Assembly (NCBI RefSeq): GCF_900114995.1
Contig: NZ_FOUX01000002.1
Coordinates: 558,001-622,000, forward strand
Reading direction: 5' to 3'
DNA length: 64,000 nt
Source: Chitinophaga sp. YR627
GTDB lineage: Bacteria > Bacteroidota > Bacteroidia > Chitinophagales > Chitinophagaceae
Positions 26,981 through 35,404 of this stretch are shown piece by piece (the first letter of the stretch is position 1; each line of letters starts with the position of its first letter). Under the pieces are notes generated by a model. The model did not search any database, was not told where the DNA came from, and was given only the letters and a program-made list of their open reading frames with translations. The position numbers and the translations under genes are program-made.

Positions 26981-29900
26981 TTACACCATCCACACACGCA
27001 TGAGTGATAAAAGTTTACTGCTATCGATCGGTTTGGCGATATAGTCGGAGGCGCCTGCTGCGATACATTTTTCCCGGTCGCCCGCCATTGCCTTGGCCGT
27101 AAGGGCGATTACCGGCAATGACTTATAACGACCATTTGCCCTGATCCTGCGCATCGCTTCATAGCCATCCATTTCAGGCATCATAATGTCCATGAGCACC
27201 AGTCGTATGTCATTGTGCTCTTCCAGCCGTTCGAGTGCTTCCTTACCGTCTGCCGCTGTGATGACGTCAATTCCCTGTTCACCCAGAAGGGCGCTTAGAG
27301 AAAAAACATTACGCATGTCGTCATCTGCCAGCAGTATTTTCTGCCCCGACAATGTGCTTTCTGATGCTAACAGCTCCGCTTTCAGCTGAGGGGTCGTCTC
27401 CTGCAATTTGTACAGGAACAGCTCCAGTTCATCCATTAGCCTGTCCGTCGAAAACGTAGAATTTCTTACAATAGCTGCTGCTTCCTTCTTCAGTTGCAGT
27501 TCATCTGCTTCTGAAATATCATGATCAAGATAAACAATGATAGGCATTCCTTTGTTGGTGGCCAGCTGCCTGAGCTTGTGCAATTTATTCAGACCGTCCG
27601 TTATATTGGTTCCGGCGTCCAGTATCAATGCATCATAATTCTTCTCCACTAATTCTTTGCCTGCTGCCTCCAGATCACTTACCCGATGATACCGCGTCTG
27701 CAACTGCCGCTCGTCACTCATTGACTGTAAGGACGGGTGATGCAGTAATACGCCATCTGATACCACCAGCACCTTTTTAAACCGGGCCTGTAAACGGTCA
27801 CTGATACCTGTGAATACTGACTCTATATCTGTCACCTGCAACGGCTTCTGCGTATAACCTTCTACTTTGTCTCTTACCTGTAAGGAAACCTCACCGGCTG
27901 ATATCACATGGACCATTATATGTTGCAGGTCTTCGTTACTCTTCAGGATCTTCAGAATGCTGTTACCATCTATCAGCGGCAGGGTCATATCCAGTAATAT
28001 GGCCGCCGGCAGATATTTACGGGCAAAGAATAATCCATCATTTCCGTTCAAAGCGACAATCGTCTTGTATCCTTTTTCTCTCGCAAAATCCCGCAGGATC
28101 GTCGCAAAACTGATATCATCTTCTATGATCAGCACCAGCTTGTCCTGCTTACTCAGTTTGTCTCTGTCATCTTCTACCTGTGGCGCCTCTGTAACCGGCG
28201 GTGGTGTTACCGTCACCGGTATCGGCGCCGGGGCTTCCTTTACAAGGGTTGGTGGCGGAAGAATGGGCGTCTCAACTGGCTGCTGTACGGGCACGATTCC
28301 GTCCATCCGCAATACAACCGTGAAAGTACTACCTTGTCCTTCCTTACTTTCCAGTCTTATCTCTCCTCCCAGTCTTTTCATCAGTTCTTTACTGATGGAA
28401 AGTCCCAGACCGGTACCGCCGTATTTACGGCTGGTAGACCCGTCTGCCTGACGGAAGGCTTCAAAGATCAGCTGCTGTTTATCCACCGGAATACCGGCAC
28501 CGGTATCGCTTACTGCTATATGTACACCATCAACAGCAGCCGTAAGACGCAATTGTATGTTACCGTTCTTAGGCGTAAACTTAAACGAATTGGATAACAG
28601 GTTTTTGATCACCTGCTCCAGACGCTGCCGGTCCGTCTGAATCGTTGCAGGCACACCGGCGGCTATTTCTGCAGAGAAATGTATCCCCTTTTCATCTGCC
28701 ACCACCCTGAACAATTGCTCCAGGTCACCCACCATGGCGCTGACAGATACCGGTTCAATCTGCATTTCCACTTTGCCGGCTTCTATCTTTGAAAGGTCAA
28801 GAATATCATTGATCAGTTTCAGGAGGTCTGAACCGGATTTGTGGATAATACCGGCATAATCCACCTGCTTGCTACTCAGATTACGGTCTTTATTCTCTTC
28901 CAGTAACCGTGCCAGTATCAACACACTGTTCAGTGGTGTACGCAGTTCATGCGACATATTCGCCAGGAACTCCGATTTATACCGGCTGCTCTGTTCCAGT
29001 TCTTCCGCTTTCAGGGAAAGCTCCTGCCGTGCAATTTCCAGGGCTTTGTTTTGTACCGTCATCTCATCGTTGATCTGACGCAGTTCTTCTTCCTGCACAC
29101 GGAGCTCTTCTTCAGAAGCCTGTAATATTTCCGACTGACGGGTCAGTTCCTCGTTGGATTGTCTCAGTTCCTCCTGCTGGGTTTCCAGGATCTCTTTCTG
29201 CTCCTGTACCCGCTCCAGCAGTTCCAGTATGCTGGCTCTTGCTTCTGCTGCATTGATCGCGACGGAGATGGCATTTGAGATGGTCTTCAGCAGTTCCAGC
29301 GTACCCGGATAGATCTCTCCGAAAGTCACCAGCTCCATCACCCCCATCAGTTCCTCATTGTGCCACAGGGGCAGGCAGATAATAGCGCCTGGTTGCGCAC
29401 TACCACCACTTGTTTCAATATTCCAATAGGTAGCAGGGACACGTTCTATAATAGTAATATCCTTTTTAGTAGCGGCATGACCGGTCACTCCTTCTCCTAA
29501 AACATACTCTTTTTTAACTTTTACCGGTAAAGCAATACCAGCACACAGTTTCAATGTCGTTTCAGTCTTATCAAACCTGTAAAACGCACCAGCAGGTACC
29601 TTGAGATATTTGACCATTACTTCAAGACAACGGGTGGCGAGCACACGCGTTTCCATTTCGCCACTCAGACTCTCATTGATATGCGCTACCCCAGTCAGTA
29701 ACCAGTTTTGCTCGCCCGCCTGCTGGTTCAGGTCTTCCACATCCTTGAGCCGTCTGCGTAGCTCCTGCTGGATCTTCATCCTGCCGGAGAGCTCCCGGAA
29801 AGACACGATCATCAGACTTGCAGCGATCAGCAGTATGATGACCGTATTCGCGATCAGCATATTGATCGCCCTGCCTACAGATGCTTCATTGGAGCTCGTT

Positions 29901-30403
29901 CTGGTAATTAACAGGGCCCGCTCTTCAACAATAATTTCTGTTATCTGATTATGTACAGTATCCAGTAGCGGCCTTTCGTCCTGCGTGATCTTAAGCGGAT
30001 TTGCAAATACATTCACAGAATCCCTACGCAGATCCTGCCAGTAATTTAAGAGTGCTATAACACTATTCTCGAGCTTGCCGGCCCTCCTGTATTGTGGTGC
30101 ATTGTCAGCTACCATCTTCCGGAGGTCCTGAGCTACCGGCAATACCTTCGGACCGGTCTGAAGATAAGGCAGTAAAAATCTGCTGACATGCGTAGTACGG
30201 TAAGCCGCGCCTGCCGATTCTATCTCGTAAATGTATCTGTTGAGACGTTGTGCACTTGTAATGACCTCATAGGAGTGTTCCACCCACTTCCCTTCTGTCC
30301 GCTGATGTGTAAAAGTGACGTAAGAAAAAATACCTCCGACGGTCACGCAAATAAGGGCAAGGGCAAAACCTATATACAAGCGAAGTTTTAAGGTATTTTT
30401 CAT
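26981..30403 (-). CDS. CHASE3/GAF hybrid histidine kinase with three receiver modules
   Basis: The frame opens at 30472, but the ATG at 30403 starts directly before the first membrane helix, giving 1140 residues. Domains: TM (~7-30), CHASE3-like periplasmic sensor (~33-175), TM (~180-201), GAF (~247-387), a long Glu/Gln-rich coiled coil (~382-477), HisKA with His485 (FLANMSHELRTPLNSV), HATPase (~590-700), a Pro-rich linker, receiver 1 (Asp805), a weak receiver-like module (~875-1000, Asp929 in LILDAGTN), and receiver 3 (Asp1072 in LMDIMMPEMDGYE, Lys1124). It senses an envelope cue and starts a phosphorelay. It heads the kinase-CheR-CheB-receiver/kinase operon and is divergent from the response regulator at 30833. 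Confidence 0.92.
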   Translation of the reverse strand: MKNTLKLRLYIGFALALICVTVGGIFSYVTFTHQRTEGKWVEHSYEVITSAQRLNRYIYEIESAGAAYRTTHVSRFLLPYLQTGPKVLPVAQDLRKMVADNAPQYRRAGKLENSVIALLNYWQDLRRDSVNVFANPLKITQDERPLLDTVHNQITEIIVEERALLITRTSSNEASVGRAINMLIANTVIILLIAASLMIVSFRELSGRMKIQQELRRRLKDVEDLNQQAGEQNWLLTGVAHINESLSGEMETRVLATRCLEVMVKYLKVPAGAFYRFDKTETTLKLCAGIALPVKVKKEYVLGEGVTGHAATKKDITIIERVPATYWNIETSGGSAQPGAIICLPLWHNEELMGVMELVTFGEIYPGTLELLKTISNAISVAINAAEARASILELLERVQEQKEILETQQEELRQSNEELTRQSEILQASEEELRVQEEELRQINDEMTVQNKALEIARQELSLKAEELEQSSRYKSEFLANMSHELRTPLNSVLILARLLEENKDRNLSSKQVDYAGIIHKSGSDLLKLINDILDLSKIEAGKVEMQIEPVSVSAMVGDLEQLFRVVADEKGIHFSAEIAAGVPATIQTDRQRLEQVIKNLLSNSFKFTPKNGNIQLRLTAAVDGVHIAVSDTGAGIPVDKQQLIFEAFRQADGSTSRKYGGTGLGLSISKELMKRLGGEIRLESKEGQGSTFTVVLRMDGIVPVQQPVETPILPPPTLVKEAPAPIPVTVTPPPVTEAPQVEDDRDKLSKQDKLVLIIEDDISFATILRDFAREKGYKTIVALNGNDGLFFARKYLPAAILLDMTLPLIDGNSILKILKSNEDLQHIMVHVISAGEVSLQVRDKVEGYTQKPLQVTDIESVFTGISDRLQARFKKVLVVSDGVLLHHPSLQSMSDERQLQTRYHRVSDLEAAGKELVEKNYDALILDAGTNITDGLNKLHKLRQLATNKGMPIIVYLDHDISEADELQLKKEAAAIVRNSTFSTDRLMDELELFLYKLQETTPQLKAELLASESTLSGQKILLADDDMRNVFSLSALLGEQGIDVITAADGKEALERLEEHNDIRLVLMDIMMPEMDGYEAMRRIRANGRYKSLPVIALTAKAMAGDREKCIAAGASDYIAKPIDSSKLLSLMRVWMV

Positions 30404-30445
30404 ATCAAGTAAGCGTACAAATAGGATTATGACAATACGACCTGA

Positions 30446-30453
30446 CAAATATA
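30446..30453 (-). promoter_or_regulatory. Candidate -7 box of the signalling operon
   Basis: Minus-strand TATATTTG matches TAnnTTTG and lies 43 bases upstream of the kinase ATG. No -33 TTTG is found at the right distance, so the call is tentative. Confidence 0.4.
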
Positions 30454-30767
30454 GGGAATAGTCGCTGCCCATTATACTACACCTTATGTGTCATATATAT
30501 TTCTCAGGTTAATATGGTTATCTTTAAACAGAGGCACGTAACTTTGTACTGCATACACAACACAACTGATACATCCGACACCTGCAATAGGTTATGTTTT
30601 TTTTCAATATAAATAAATAGATTATTTTTTCGTTCCGGCAATCCCTGGACGGTGTTTTCCAGTATATATAGGGATTAAGCCATTAAGACTTTTTTGAAAG
30701 GAATACTTCCCTGTAAATGACAGATTACAGCAGATACTTTTCAGCTACTTAATATTTGACACTTTAA
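30454..30767. other. Divergent spacer between the kinase operon and the response regulator
   Basis: No coding frame is convincing. The region is AT-rich and contains a second plus-strand match to TAnnTTTG (TAACTTTG, 30539-30546), far from any start codon. No strong hairpin is seen. Confidence 0.4.
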
Positions 30768-30775
30768 TACCTTTG
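30768..30775 (+). promoter_or_regulatory. Candidate -7 box of the response-regulator gene
   Basis: TACCTTTG matches TAnnTTTG 57 bases before the ATG at 30833. The -33 element is not clear. If real, it rules out the TTG at 30773 as the start codon, because transcription would begin after it. Confidence 0.4.
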
Positions 30776-30832
30776 AACAATGCTGAAGGGACAACATCTC
30801 ACAGCTGCTTCTTTTATACAAAAAGCCAATTT

Positions 30833-31219
30833 ATGAGTACCAGAATTCTGCTCGTAGAAGACGATGAAGTAATGCCTAAAATCATGGAAAGGATACTTCA
30901 TAAGGAAGAATATAAGATAGAACATGTGACAAACGGAAAAGAAGCATTCCAGCGGCTGGAAGACAACAATTACGATTATGATCTGATCATTACCGATATC
31001 ATGATGCCATACGCCAATGGTTTTGAGATCCTGAGTAAAGTAAAAACAAGAAAGGACGCCAAACCAATTCCTGTAATAATTGTTTCAAATGCAGGGAATG
31101 AAGAGATGATCCTGGAGGGTTTCAAGCTGGGCGCAGATGACTTTCTTAAAAAGCCGGTTATTCCCGGCGAACTACTGATCCGTGTAAAAAGACTACTGAT
31201 ACAATACGCCGCTAAATAA
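30833..31219 (+). CDS. Single-domain response regulator
   Basis: The ATG at 30833 gives 128 residues starting MSTRILLVEDDE; the frame extends to a TTG at 30773 that adds 20 residues unlike any receiver. It is a lone receiver: acidic pair Asp10/Asp11, phospho-Asp55 (LIITDIMMPYANGFE), Ser85 and Lys107 (ADDFLKKP). With no output domain it works by protein contact. It is divergent from the hybrid kinase operon and 63 bases before the exopolysaccharide operon in the same direction, so it probably links that kinase to the synthase machinery. Confidence 0.9.
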   Translation: MSTRILLVEDDEVMPKIMERILHKEEYKIEHVTNGKEAFQRLEDNNYDYDLIITDIMMPYANGFEILSKVKTRKDAKPIPVIIVSNAGNEEMILEGFKLGADDFLKKPVIPGELLIRVKRLLIQYAAK

Positions 31220-31282
31220 AGCGCGCACTCATTCATTGTTTACTCTCCTTTGTGAAACCTTTGACCAATTGACCAGTCCTAT

Positions 31283-32410
31283 ATGGAATACAGCCTTTAT
31301 GACTTCAGGGGTGCATCCCTGAACATTCAGATTGCTATTATATTTATTTTTATCGCGGTAACATGTACCGTGATAGCTTACCTGTCCATTCTTACAGGCA
31401 GGTACCGCGCCTATAGACGGGAAAAGAAACTCGCCAGTCTGCACCCTGTCATTGATGACCTCCTCATGGAGCATATACTGCTCAATGACGAGCTGGCCAG
31501 CAATGTACCAGCCGACCAGGTAATCCTGCCGGTGGAAGTGTTCCGGTTGCCTGTGTTTGAGAAGAGATGGGCACGTGAGGCACTCATCGCCAGACTGATA
31601 GAATACCGTAATAATGTAAGAGGCTCCATGGGTGAACAGCTCAGGAACCTGTATATTCAGCTGGAACTGGACAAGGACTCTCTCAGAAAGATGAAGTCCC
31701 GCAAATGGGATAAAAAAGTACAGGCACTGGCCGAACTCAGTAATATGAATATGTCCATTGCGGACGTAACCATCCTTCCGCTGACCAATAGCCGTAACCG
31801 TGAGTTACGCGCTGCCGCCCGCCATGCTTATATCAAGCTCAGTAAAAACGAACCGTTCAAGTTCTTCGACGTGGTAACCGAACCACTGCTCATGTGGGAC
31901 CAGGTAGAACTTTTCAAGATCATTTCCACTACCGAACATATTGCCATTCCCAACTTTGCACAATGGATCACCTACTCTTCCAATAAAAGCATCGTATCCT
32001 TCTGTCTGAAACTGGTCGTACACTACAACCAGGTCAGCGCCGTACCGGCTGTCGTAAGACTGCTCGATACAAAAGATCACTACCTGCGTGCAGATGCGAT
32101 CAATTGTCTTGGTAAACTGAAGATTGAAGATGTGGAGGAAAAGCTTCTGCATATGTACAATAGCCAGCCATTGAACTGCCGGCTGGAGATACTCAAAGCC
32201 ATTGGTCGTATCAACAGCGGACGTAATGTGGATTTCCTCCGCCAGGAATTCCTGCATGCGACAGACTTTGATGTGCGTAAGCACGCTGCCAAATCACTGA
32301 TCAAAAATCAGTGGGCGGCAAAAGGTCTTATCCAGGAACTGATAGATACCGCTACCGCAGAGAATAAACTGATCCTGAAACATAGCATGAACCCGTTAAT
32401 TAAATTCTAA
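31283..32410 (+). CDS. Membrane-anchored HEAT-repeat protein of the EPS operon
   Basis: The protein has 375 residues. One membrane helix (~15-37, IQIAIIFIFIAVTCTVIAYLSIL) is followed by a basic turn (GRYRAYRREKK) that places the rest in the cytoplasm by the positive-inside rule. Residues ~130-370 are HEAT-type helix pairs (ELRAAARHAYIKLSKNEPFKFF, HYLRADAINCLGKLKIEDVEEKLL, FDVRKHAAKSLIKNQ). It is likely a scaffold that docks a partner, for example the adjacent single-domain regulator, to the synthases. The next gene follows after 8 bases. I know no named member. Confidence 0.8.
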   Translation: MEYSLYDFRGASLNIQIAIIFIFIAVTCTVIAYLSILTGRYRAYRREKKLASLHPVIDDLLMEHILLNDELASNVPADQVILPVEVFRLPVFEKRWAREALIARLIEYRNNVRGSMGEQLRNLYIQLELDKDSLRKMKSRKWDKKVQALAELSNMNMSIADVTILPLTNSRNRELRAAARHAYIKLSKNEPFKFFDVVTEPLLMWDQVELFKIISTTEHIAIPNFAQWITYSSNKSIVSFCLKLVVHYNQVSAVPAVVRLLDTKDHYLRADAINCLGKLKIEDVEEKLLHMYNSQPLNCRLEILKAIGRINSGRNVDFLRQEFLHATDFDVRKHAAKSLIKNQWAAKGLIQELIDTATAENKLILKHSMNPLIKF

Positions 32411-32418
32411 TCATCGAG

Positions 32419-33879
32419 ATGGAGCAGAATATCTGGGAAACGATAGGGAGATTTTATGAAAGCACTGTTTTTATTTACGGTAGCATATTGCTGATCACCT
32501 ACGCATTGCTGGCAGTGTTCTCGATGATATCCGTGCGCGCCTACGCAAGGAAGGATAAGTTCAATCAGGAAAATATCCTCCTCAGCTCTCCCCTTGCGCC
32601 CGGCATTACCGTACTGGCGCCTGCCTTCAATGAAGGCCTTACCATCATCTTCAACGTGCGCTCGCTCCTGACACTTAACTATCCCCTGTATGAAATCATT
32701 ATCGTCAATGACGGTAGTACTGATAACAGCCTGGAGCAGATGATCGATGAGTTTGAACTGGTGCCCGTCGACTTCGCCTACAACGCCAAAATACAAACCA
32801 AGCCCGTCAGAAAGATCTATAAATCCACCAATCCGGCCTATGCCAAACTGATGGTCATAGACAAAGTAAATGGTAAAAGTAAGGCCGATGCCGTAAATGC
32901 TGGTATCAATGCAGCACTCTACAATCACTTTGTATGTACTGATGTGGATTGTATCCTGGATAAAAATACCCTGCTGGAACTGATCAAACCGGTGATGCAG
33001 GAAGAAAAGAAACGTGTGATCGCTACCGGCGCTACCCTGCGTATTGCCAATTCCTGCGAATTTGATCAGGGGGTAATGACCCGTATGCGCCCTCCCAGTC
33101 AGTTATTGCCCCGCTTCCAGGAAGTAGAATATATCCGTGCTTTTGTACTGGGTAAAATGGGCTGGAGCCTGCTGAACTGTGTACCGAATGTATCCGGTGG
33201 ATTAGGCCTTTTTGACAAGGAAATTGCTATCCGCTCCGGTGGATATGACCATAGTTCCTTTGGAGAAGATATGGAGCTGATGACCCGTATGTGCCGTTAT
33301 GCAAAGGATAACAAGATCGATTACGCCATCCGTTATATACCGAAAACGCTCTGCTGGACAGAAGCGCCTGCTTCCGTAAAGATCTTCAACCGTCAGCGTA
33401 CGCGCTGGGCCAGAGGTCTTGCACAGCTGATGTATGCGCACTTCGGTATGTTCTTCAATCCCCGCTACGGAAAAATGGGACTGATCATTTTCCCGTACAA
33501 CTTCTTCTTTGAACTGCTGGCGCCGATCATAGAATTTACCGGTATCATTTATTATATCGTCATGGCATGTCTGGGCCTGATCAACTGGCCTACGGCATTG
33601 CTGCTGCTCGTGTTTGTATATACCTATTCCGTAATGATCACTACAATAGCGATCCTCTGGGATCAGCTCACCTTCAGGTATTATAAAACCTGGAAAGAGG
33701 TGGCTTTGCTTTGTACGACACCATTTCTGGAATTCTTTCTCTATCATCCGCTGATCGTAATATTCGCCCTGCGCGGCTACTATTACTTCCTCACGGGTAA
33801 AAAGAGTACCTGGGGCAATATGCAGCGACGCGGCTTCCAGACGACACAAAAGGCAGCAGCTACGGTCACTGCCAAATAA
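32419..33879 (+). CDS. Processive GT2 polysaccharide synthase, copy A
   Basis: The protein has 486 residues: one N-terminal membrane helix (~15-38), a cytoplasmic GT2 domain (~55-340) and about four C-terminal helices. It carries the D,D,D,QxxRW set of processive synthases: NDGSTD (Asp98), CTDVDC (175-178), GED (Asp284) and QRTRW (326-330). This is the layout of BcsA, PgaC and hyaluronan synthase, which polymerise sugar and push the chain through the inner membrane. No PilZ domain is present. It is 26 bases upstream of a close paralogue. The sugar used is unknown. Confidence 0.9.
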   Translation: MEQNIWETIGRFYESTVFIYGSILLITYALLAVFSMISVRAYARKDKFNQENILLSSPLAPGITVLAPAFNEGLTIIFNVRSLLTLNYPLYEIIIVNDGSTDNSLEQMIDEFELVPVDFAYNAKIQTKPVRKIYKSTNPAYAKLMVIDKVNGKSKADAVNAGINAALYNHFVCTDVDCILDKNTLLELIKPVMQEEKKRVIATGATLRIANSCEFDQGVMTRMRPPSQLLPRFQEVEYIRAFVLGKMGWSLLNCVPNVSGGLGLFDKEIAIRSGGYDHSSFGEDMELMTRMCRYAKDNKIDYAIRYIPKTLCWTEAPASVKIFNRQRTRWARGLAQLMYAHFGMFFNPRYGKMGLIIFPYNFFFELLAPIIEFTGIIYYIVMACLGLINWPTALLLLVFVYTYSVMITTIAILWDQLTFRYYKTWKEVALLCTTPFLEFFLYHPLIVIFALRGYYYFLTGKKSTWGNMQRRGFQTTQKAAATVTAK

Positions 33880-33905
33880 TCATAATAAAACCCAAGGAAG
33901 ATACT

Positions 33906-35402
33906 GTGGAACTGTTTAGAAATTTTTACGAAGGCTTTGTATTTGTGTATGGCTGTACGATGCTGTTCATGTATGCACTACTGGCCATTCTGTCGCTCCG
34001 GGGCATCATCCGGTTCCAGCGAAAGAACAGTTACGTGGATTATAATAAAATGCTCCAGTCTCCCCTGGCGCCCGGCATATCCATCATCGCTCCGGCCTTT
34101 AATGAAGGCGTAACGATCATCTCCAACGTGCGCTCCCTGCTCACACTGAACTATCCCCGGTTTGAAGTGATCATCGTCAATGACGGAAGCACAGATGATA
34201 CGCTTACAAAACTGATCAATGAGTTTCAGTTACAGGAAGTGGATTTTGCCTATAATGAACGTATCAAATCCCAGCCCGTAAAGCGCCTGTTTAAATCCAC
34301 CAATACCGCTTACGATAAACTGGTTGTCATCGATAAAGTAAACGGTAAGAGTAAAGCCGATGCGTCCAATGCCGGCATCAATGCCGCTGCTTACGACTAC
34401 TTCCTGTGTACAGACGTAGATTGTATCATTGAAAAAGATACCCTGCTGCGCATGATAAAACCATTCATGGATGAGGAACATAATAAGATCCAGGAGATCG
34501 GTGAACCTTGTCCGGAATGTGGATATATACACGTTAAGGAAGACAGCGTACGTGTGATTGCCACCGGCGCCACACTACGTATCGCCAACTCCTGTGAGAT
34601 CGACGAAGGAGTGATCACCCGTGTACGTCCACCGGAAAAATGGCTCCCGCGCTTCCAGGAAATGGAATACCTGCGTGCTTATGTACTGGGTAAAATGGGA
34701 TGGAGCGTAATCAACTGTGTACCCAACGTATCAGGTGGTCTGGGACTGTTTGATAAAGAAATTGCGATCAAGGCAGGTGGTTATGACAGTAAATCCTTCG
34801 CGGAAGATATGGACATCGTAACGCGTATGTGTACCTATATGATCGACAACAAACTAAAATACGCGATCCGCTATATTCCCACTACACAATGCTGGACAGA
34901 AGGGCCGCCTAATATGAAAGTATTCAGTCGTCAGCGTACCCGCTGGGGACGTGGTCTGGCAGAGATCATCACCATCCACCGTAAGGTGATCTTCAATCCG
35001 CGTTACCGTAAACTCGGACTGATCGTACTGCCTTATAACCTCTTCTTTGAATTCCTTGCGCCGATCATTGAATTCACCGGTATCCTCTATTATATCTACC
35101 AGATCATCACTGGTAATATCAACTGGCATAATGCACTGATCTTACTGCTCTTCGTATATCTCTATTCTGTGATGATCACGACGCTGGCAGTATTATGGGA
35201 CCAGATCACCTACAAACATTATAAAACCTGGAGAGAAGTGATAGGGCTTGCCTCAATGGCATTTATCGAACCTTTCGTTTACCATCCATTGATCGTATTC
35301 TTCGCACTCCGTGGCTATTTCAACTTTATCACCGGTAAAAAACATACCTGGGGAAATATGCAACGTCAGGGATTCGGACAGAAGAAACCAGCAAACACTT
35401 AA
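33906..35402 (+). CDS. Processive GT2 polysaccharide synthase, copy B with Cys insertion
   Basis: The protein has 498 residues from a GTG start and is closely related to copy A throughout (shared KVNGKSKADAxNAGINAA, CTDVDC, VPNVSGGLGLFDKEIAI and QRTRW at 343-347). The main difference is an insertion of ~22 residues (about 191-214) between the DVDC motif and RVIATGATLR that contains CPECG, a CxxC knuckle. Membrane topology is the same. Two synthases in one operon suggest a heteromeric enzyme or a polymer of two sugars. The YaiO-type gene follows after 2 bases, so expression is coupled. Confidence 0.9.
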   Translation: MELFRNFYEGFVFVYGCTMLFMYALLAILSLRGIIRFQRKNSYVDYNKMLQSPLAPGISIIAPAFNEGVTIISNVRSLLTLNYPRFEVIIVNDGSTDDTLTKLINEFQLQEVDFAYNERIKSQPVKRLFKSTNTAYDKLVVIDKVNGKSKADASNAGINAAAYDYFLCTDVDCIIEKDTLLRMIKPFMDEEHNKIQEIGEPCPECGYIHVKEDSVRVIATGATLRIANSCEIDEGVITRVRPPEKWLPRFQEMEYLRAYVLGKMGWSVINCVPNVSGGLGLFDKEIAIKAGGYDSKSFAEDMDIVTRMCTYMIDNKLKYAIRYIPTTQCWTEGPPNMKVFSRQRTRWGRGLAEIITIHRKVIFNPRYRKLGLIVLPYNLFFEFLAPIIEFTGILYYIYQIITGNINWHNALILLLFVYLYSVMITTLAVLWDQITYKHYKTWREVIGLASMAFIEPFVYHPLIVFFALRGYFNFITGKKHTWGNMQRQGFGQKKPANT

Positions 35403-35404
35403 AC

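Noticed and set aside
30773..30832. TTG start extending the single-domain response regulator by 20 residues
   Set aside because: The added residues are not receiver-like, and a candidate -7 box covers the TTG.
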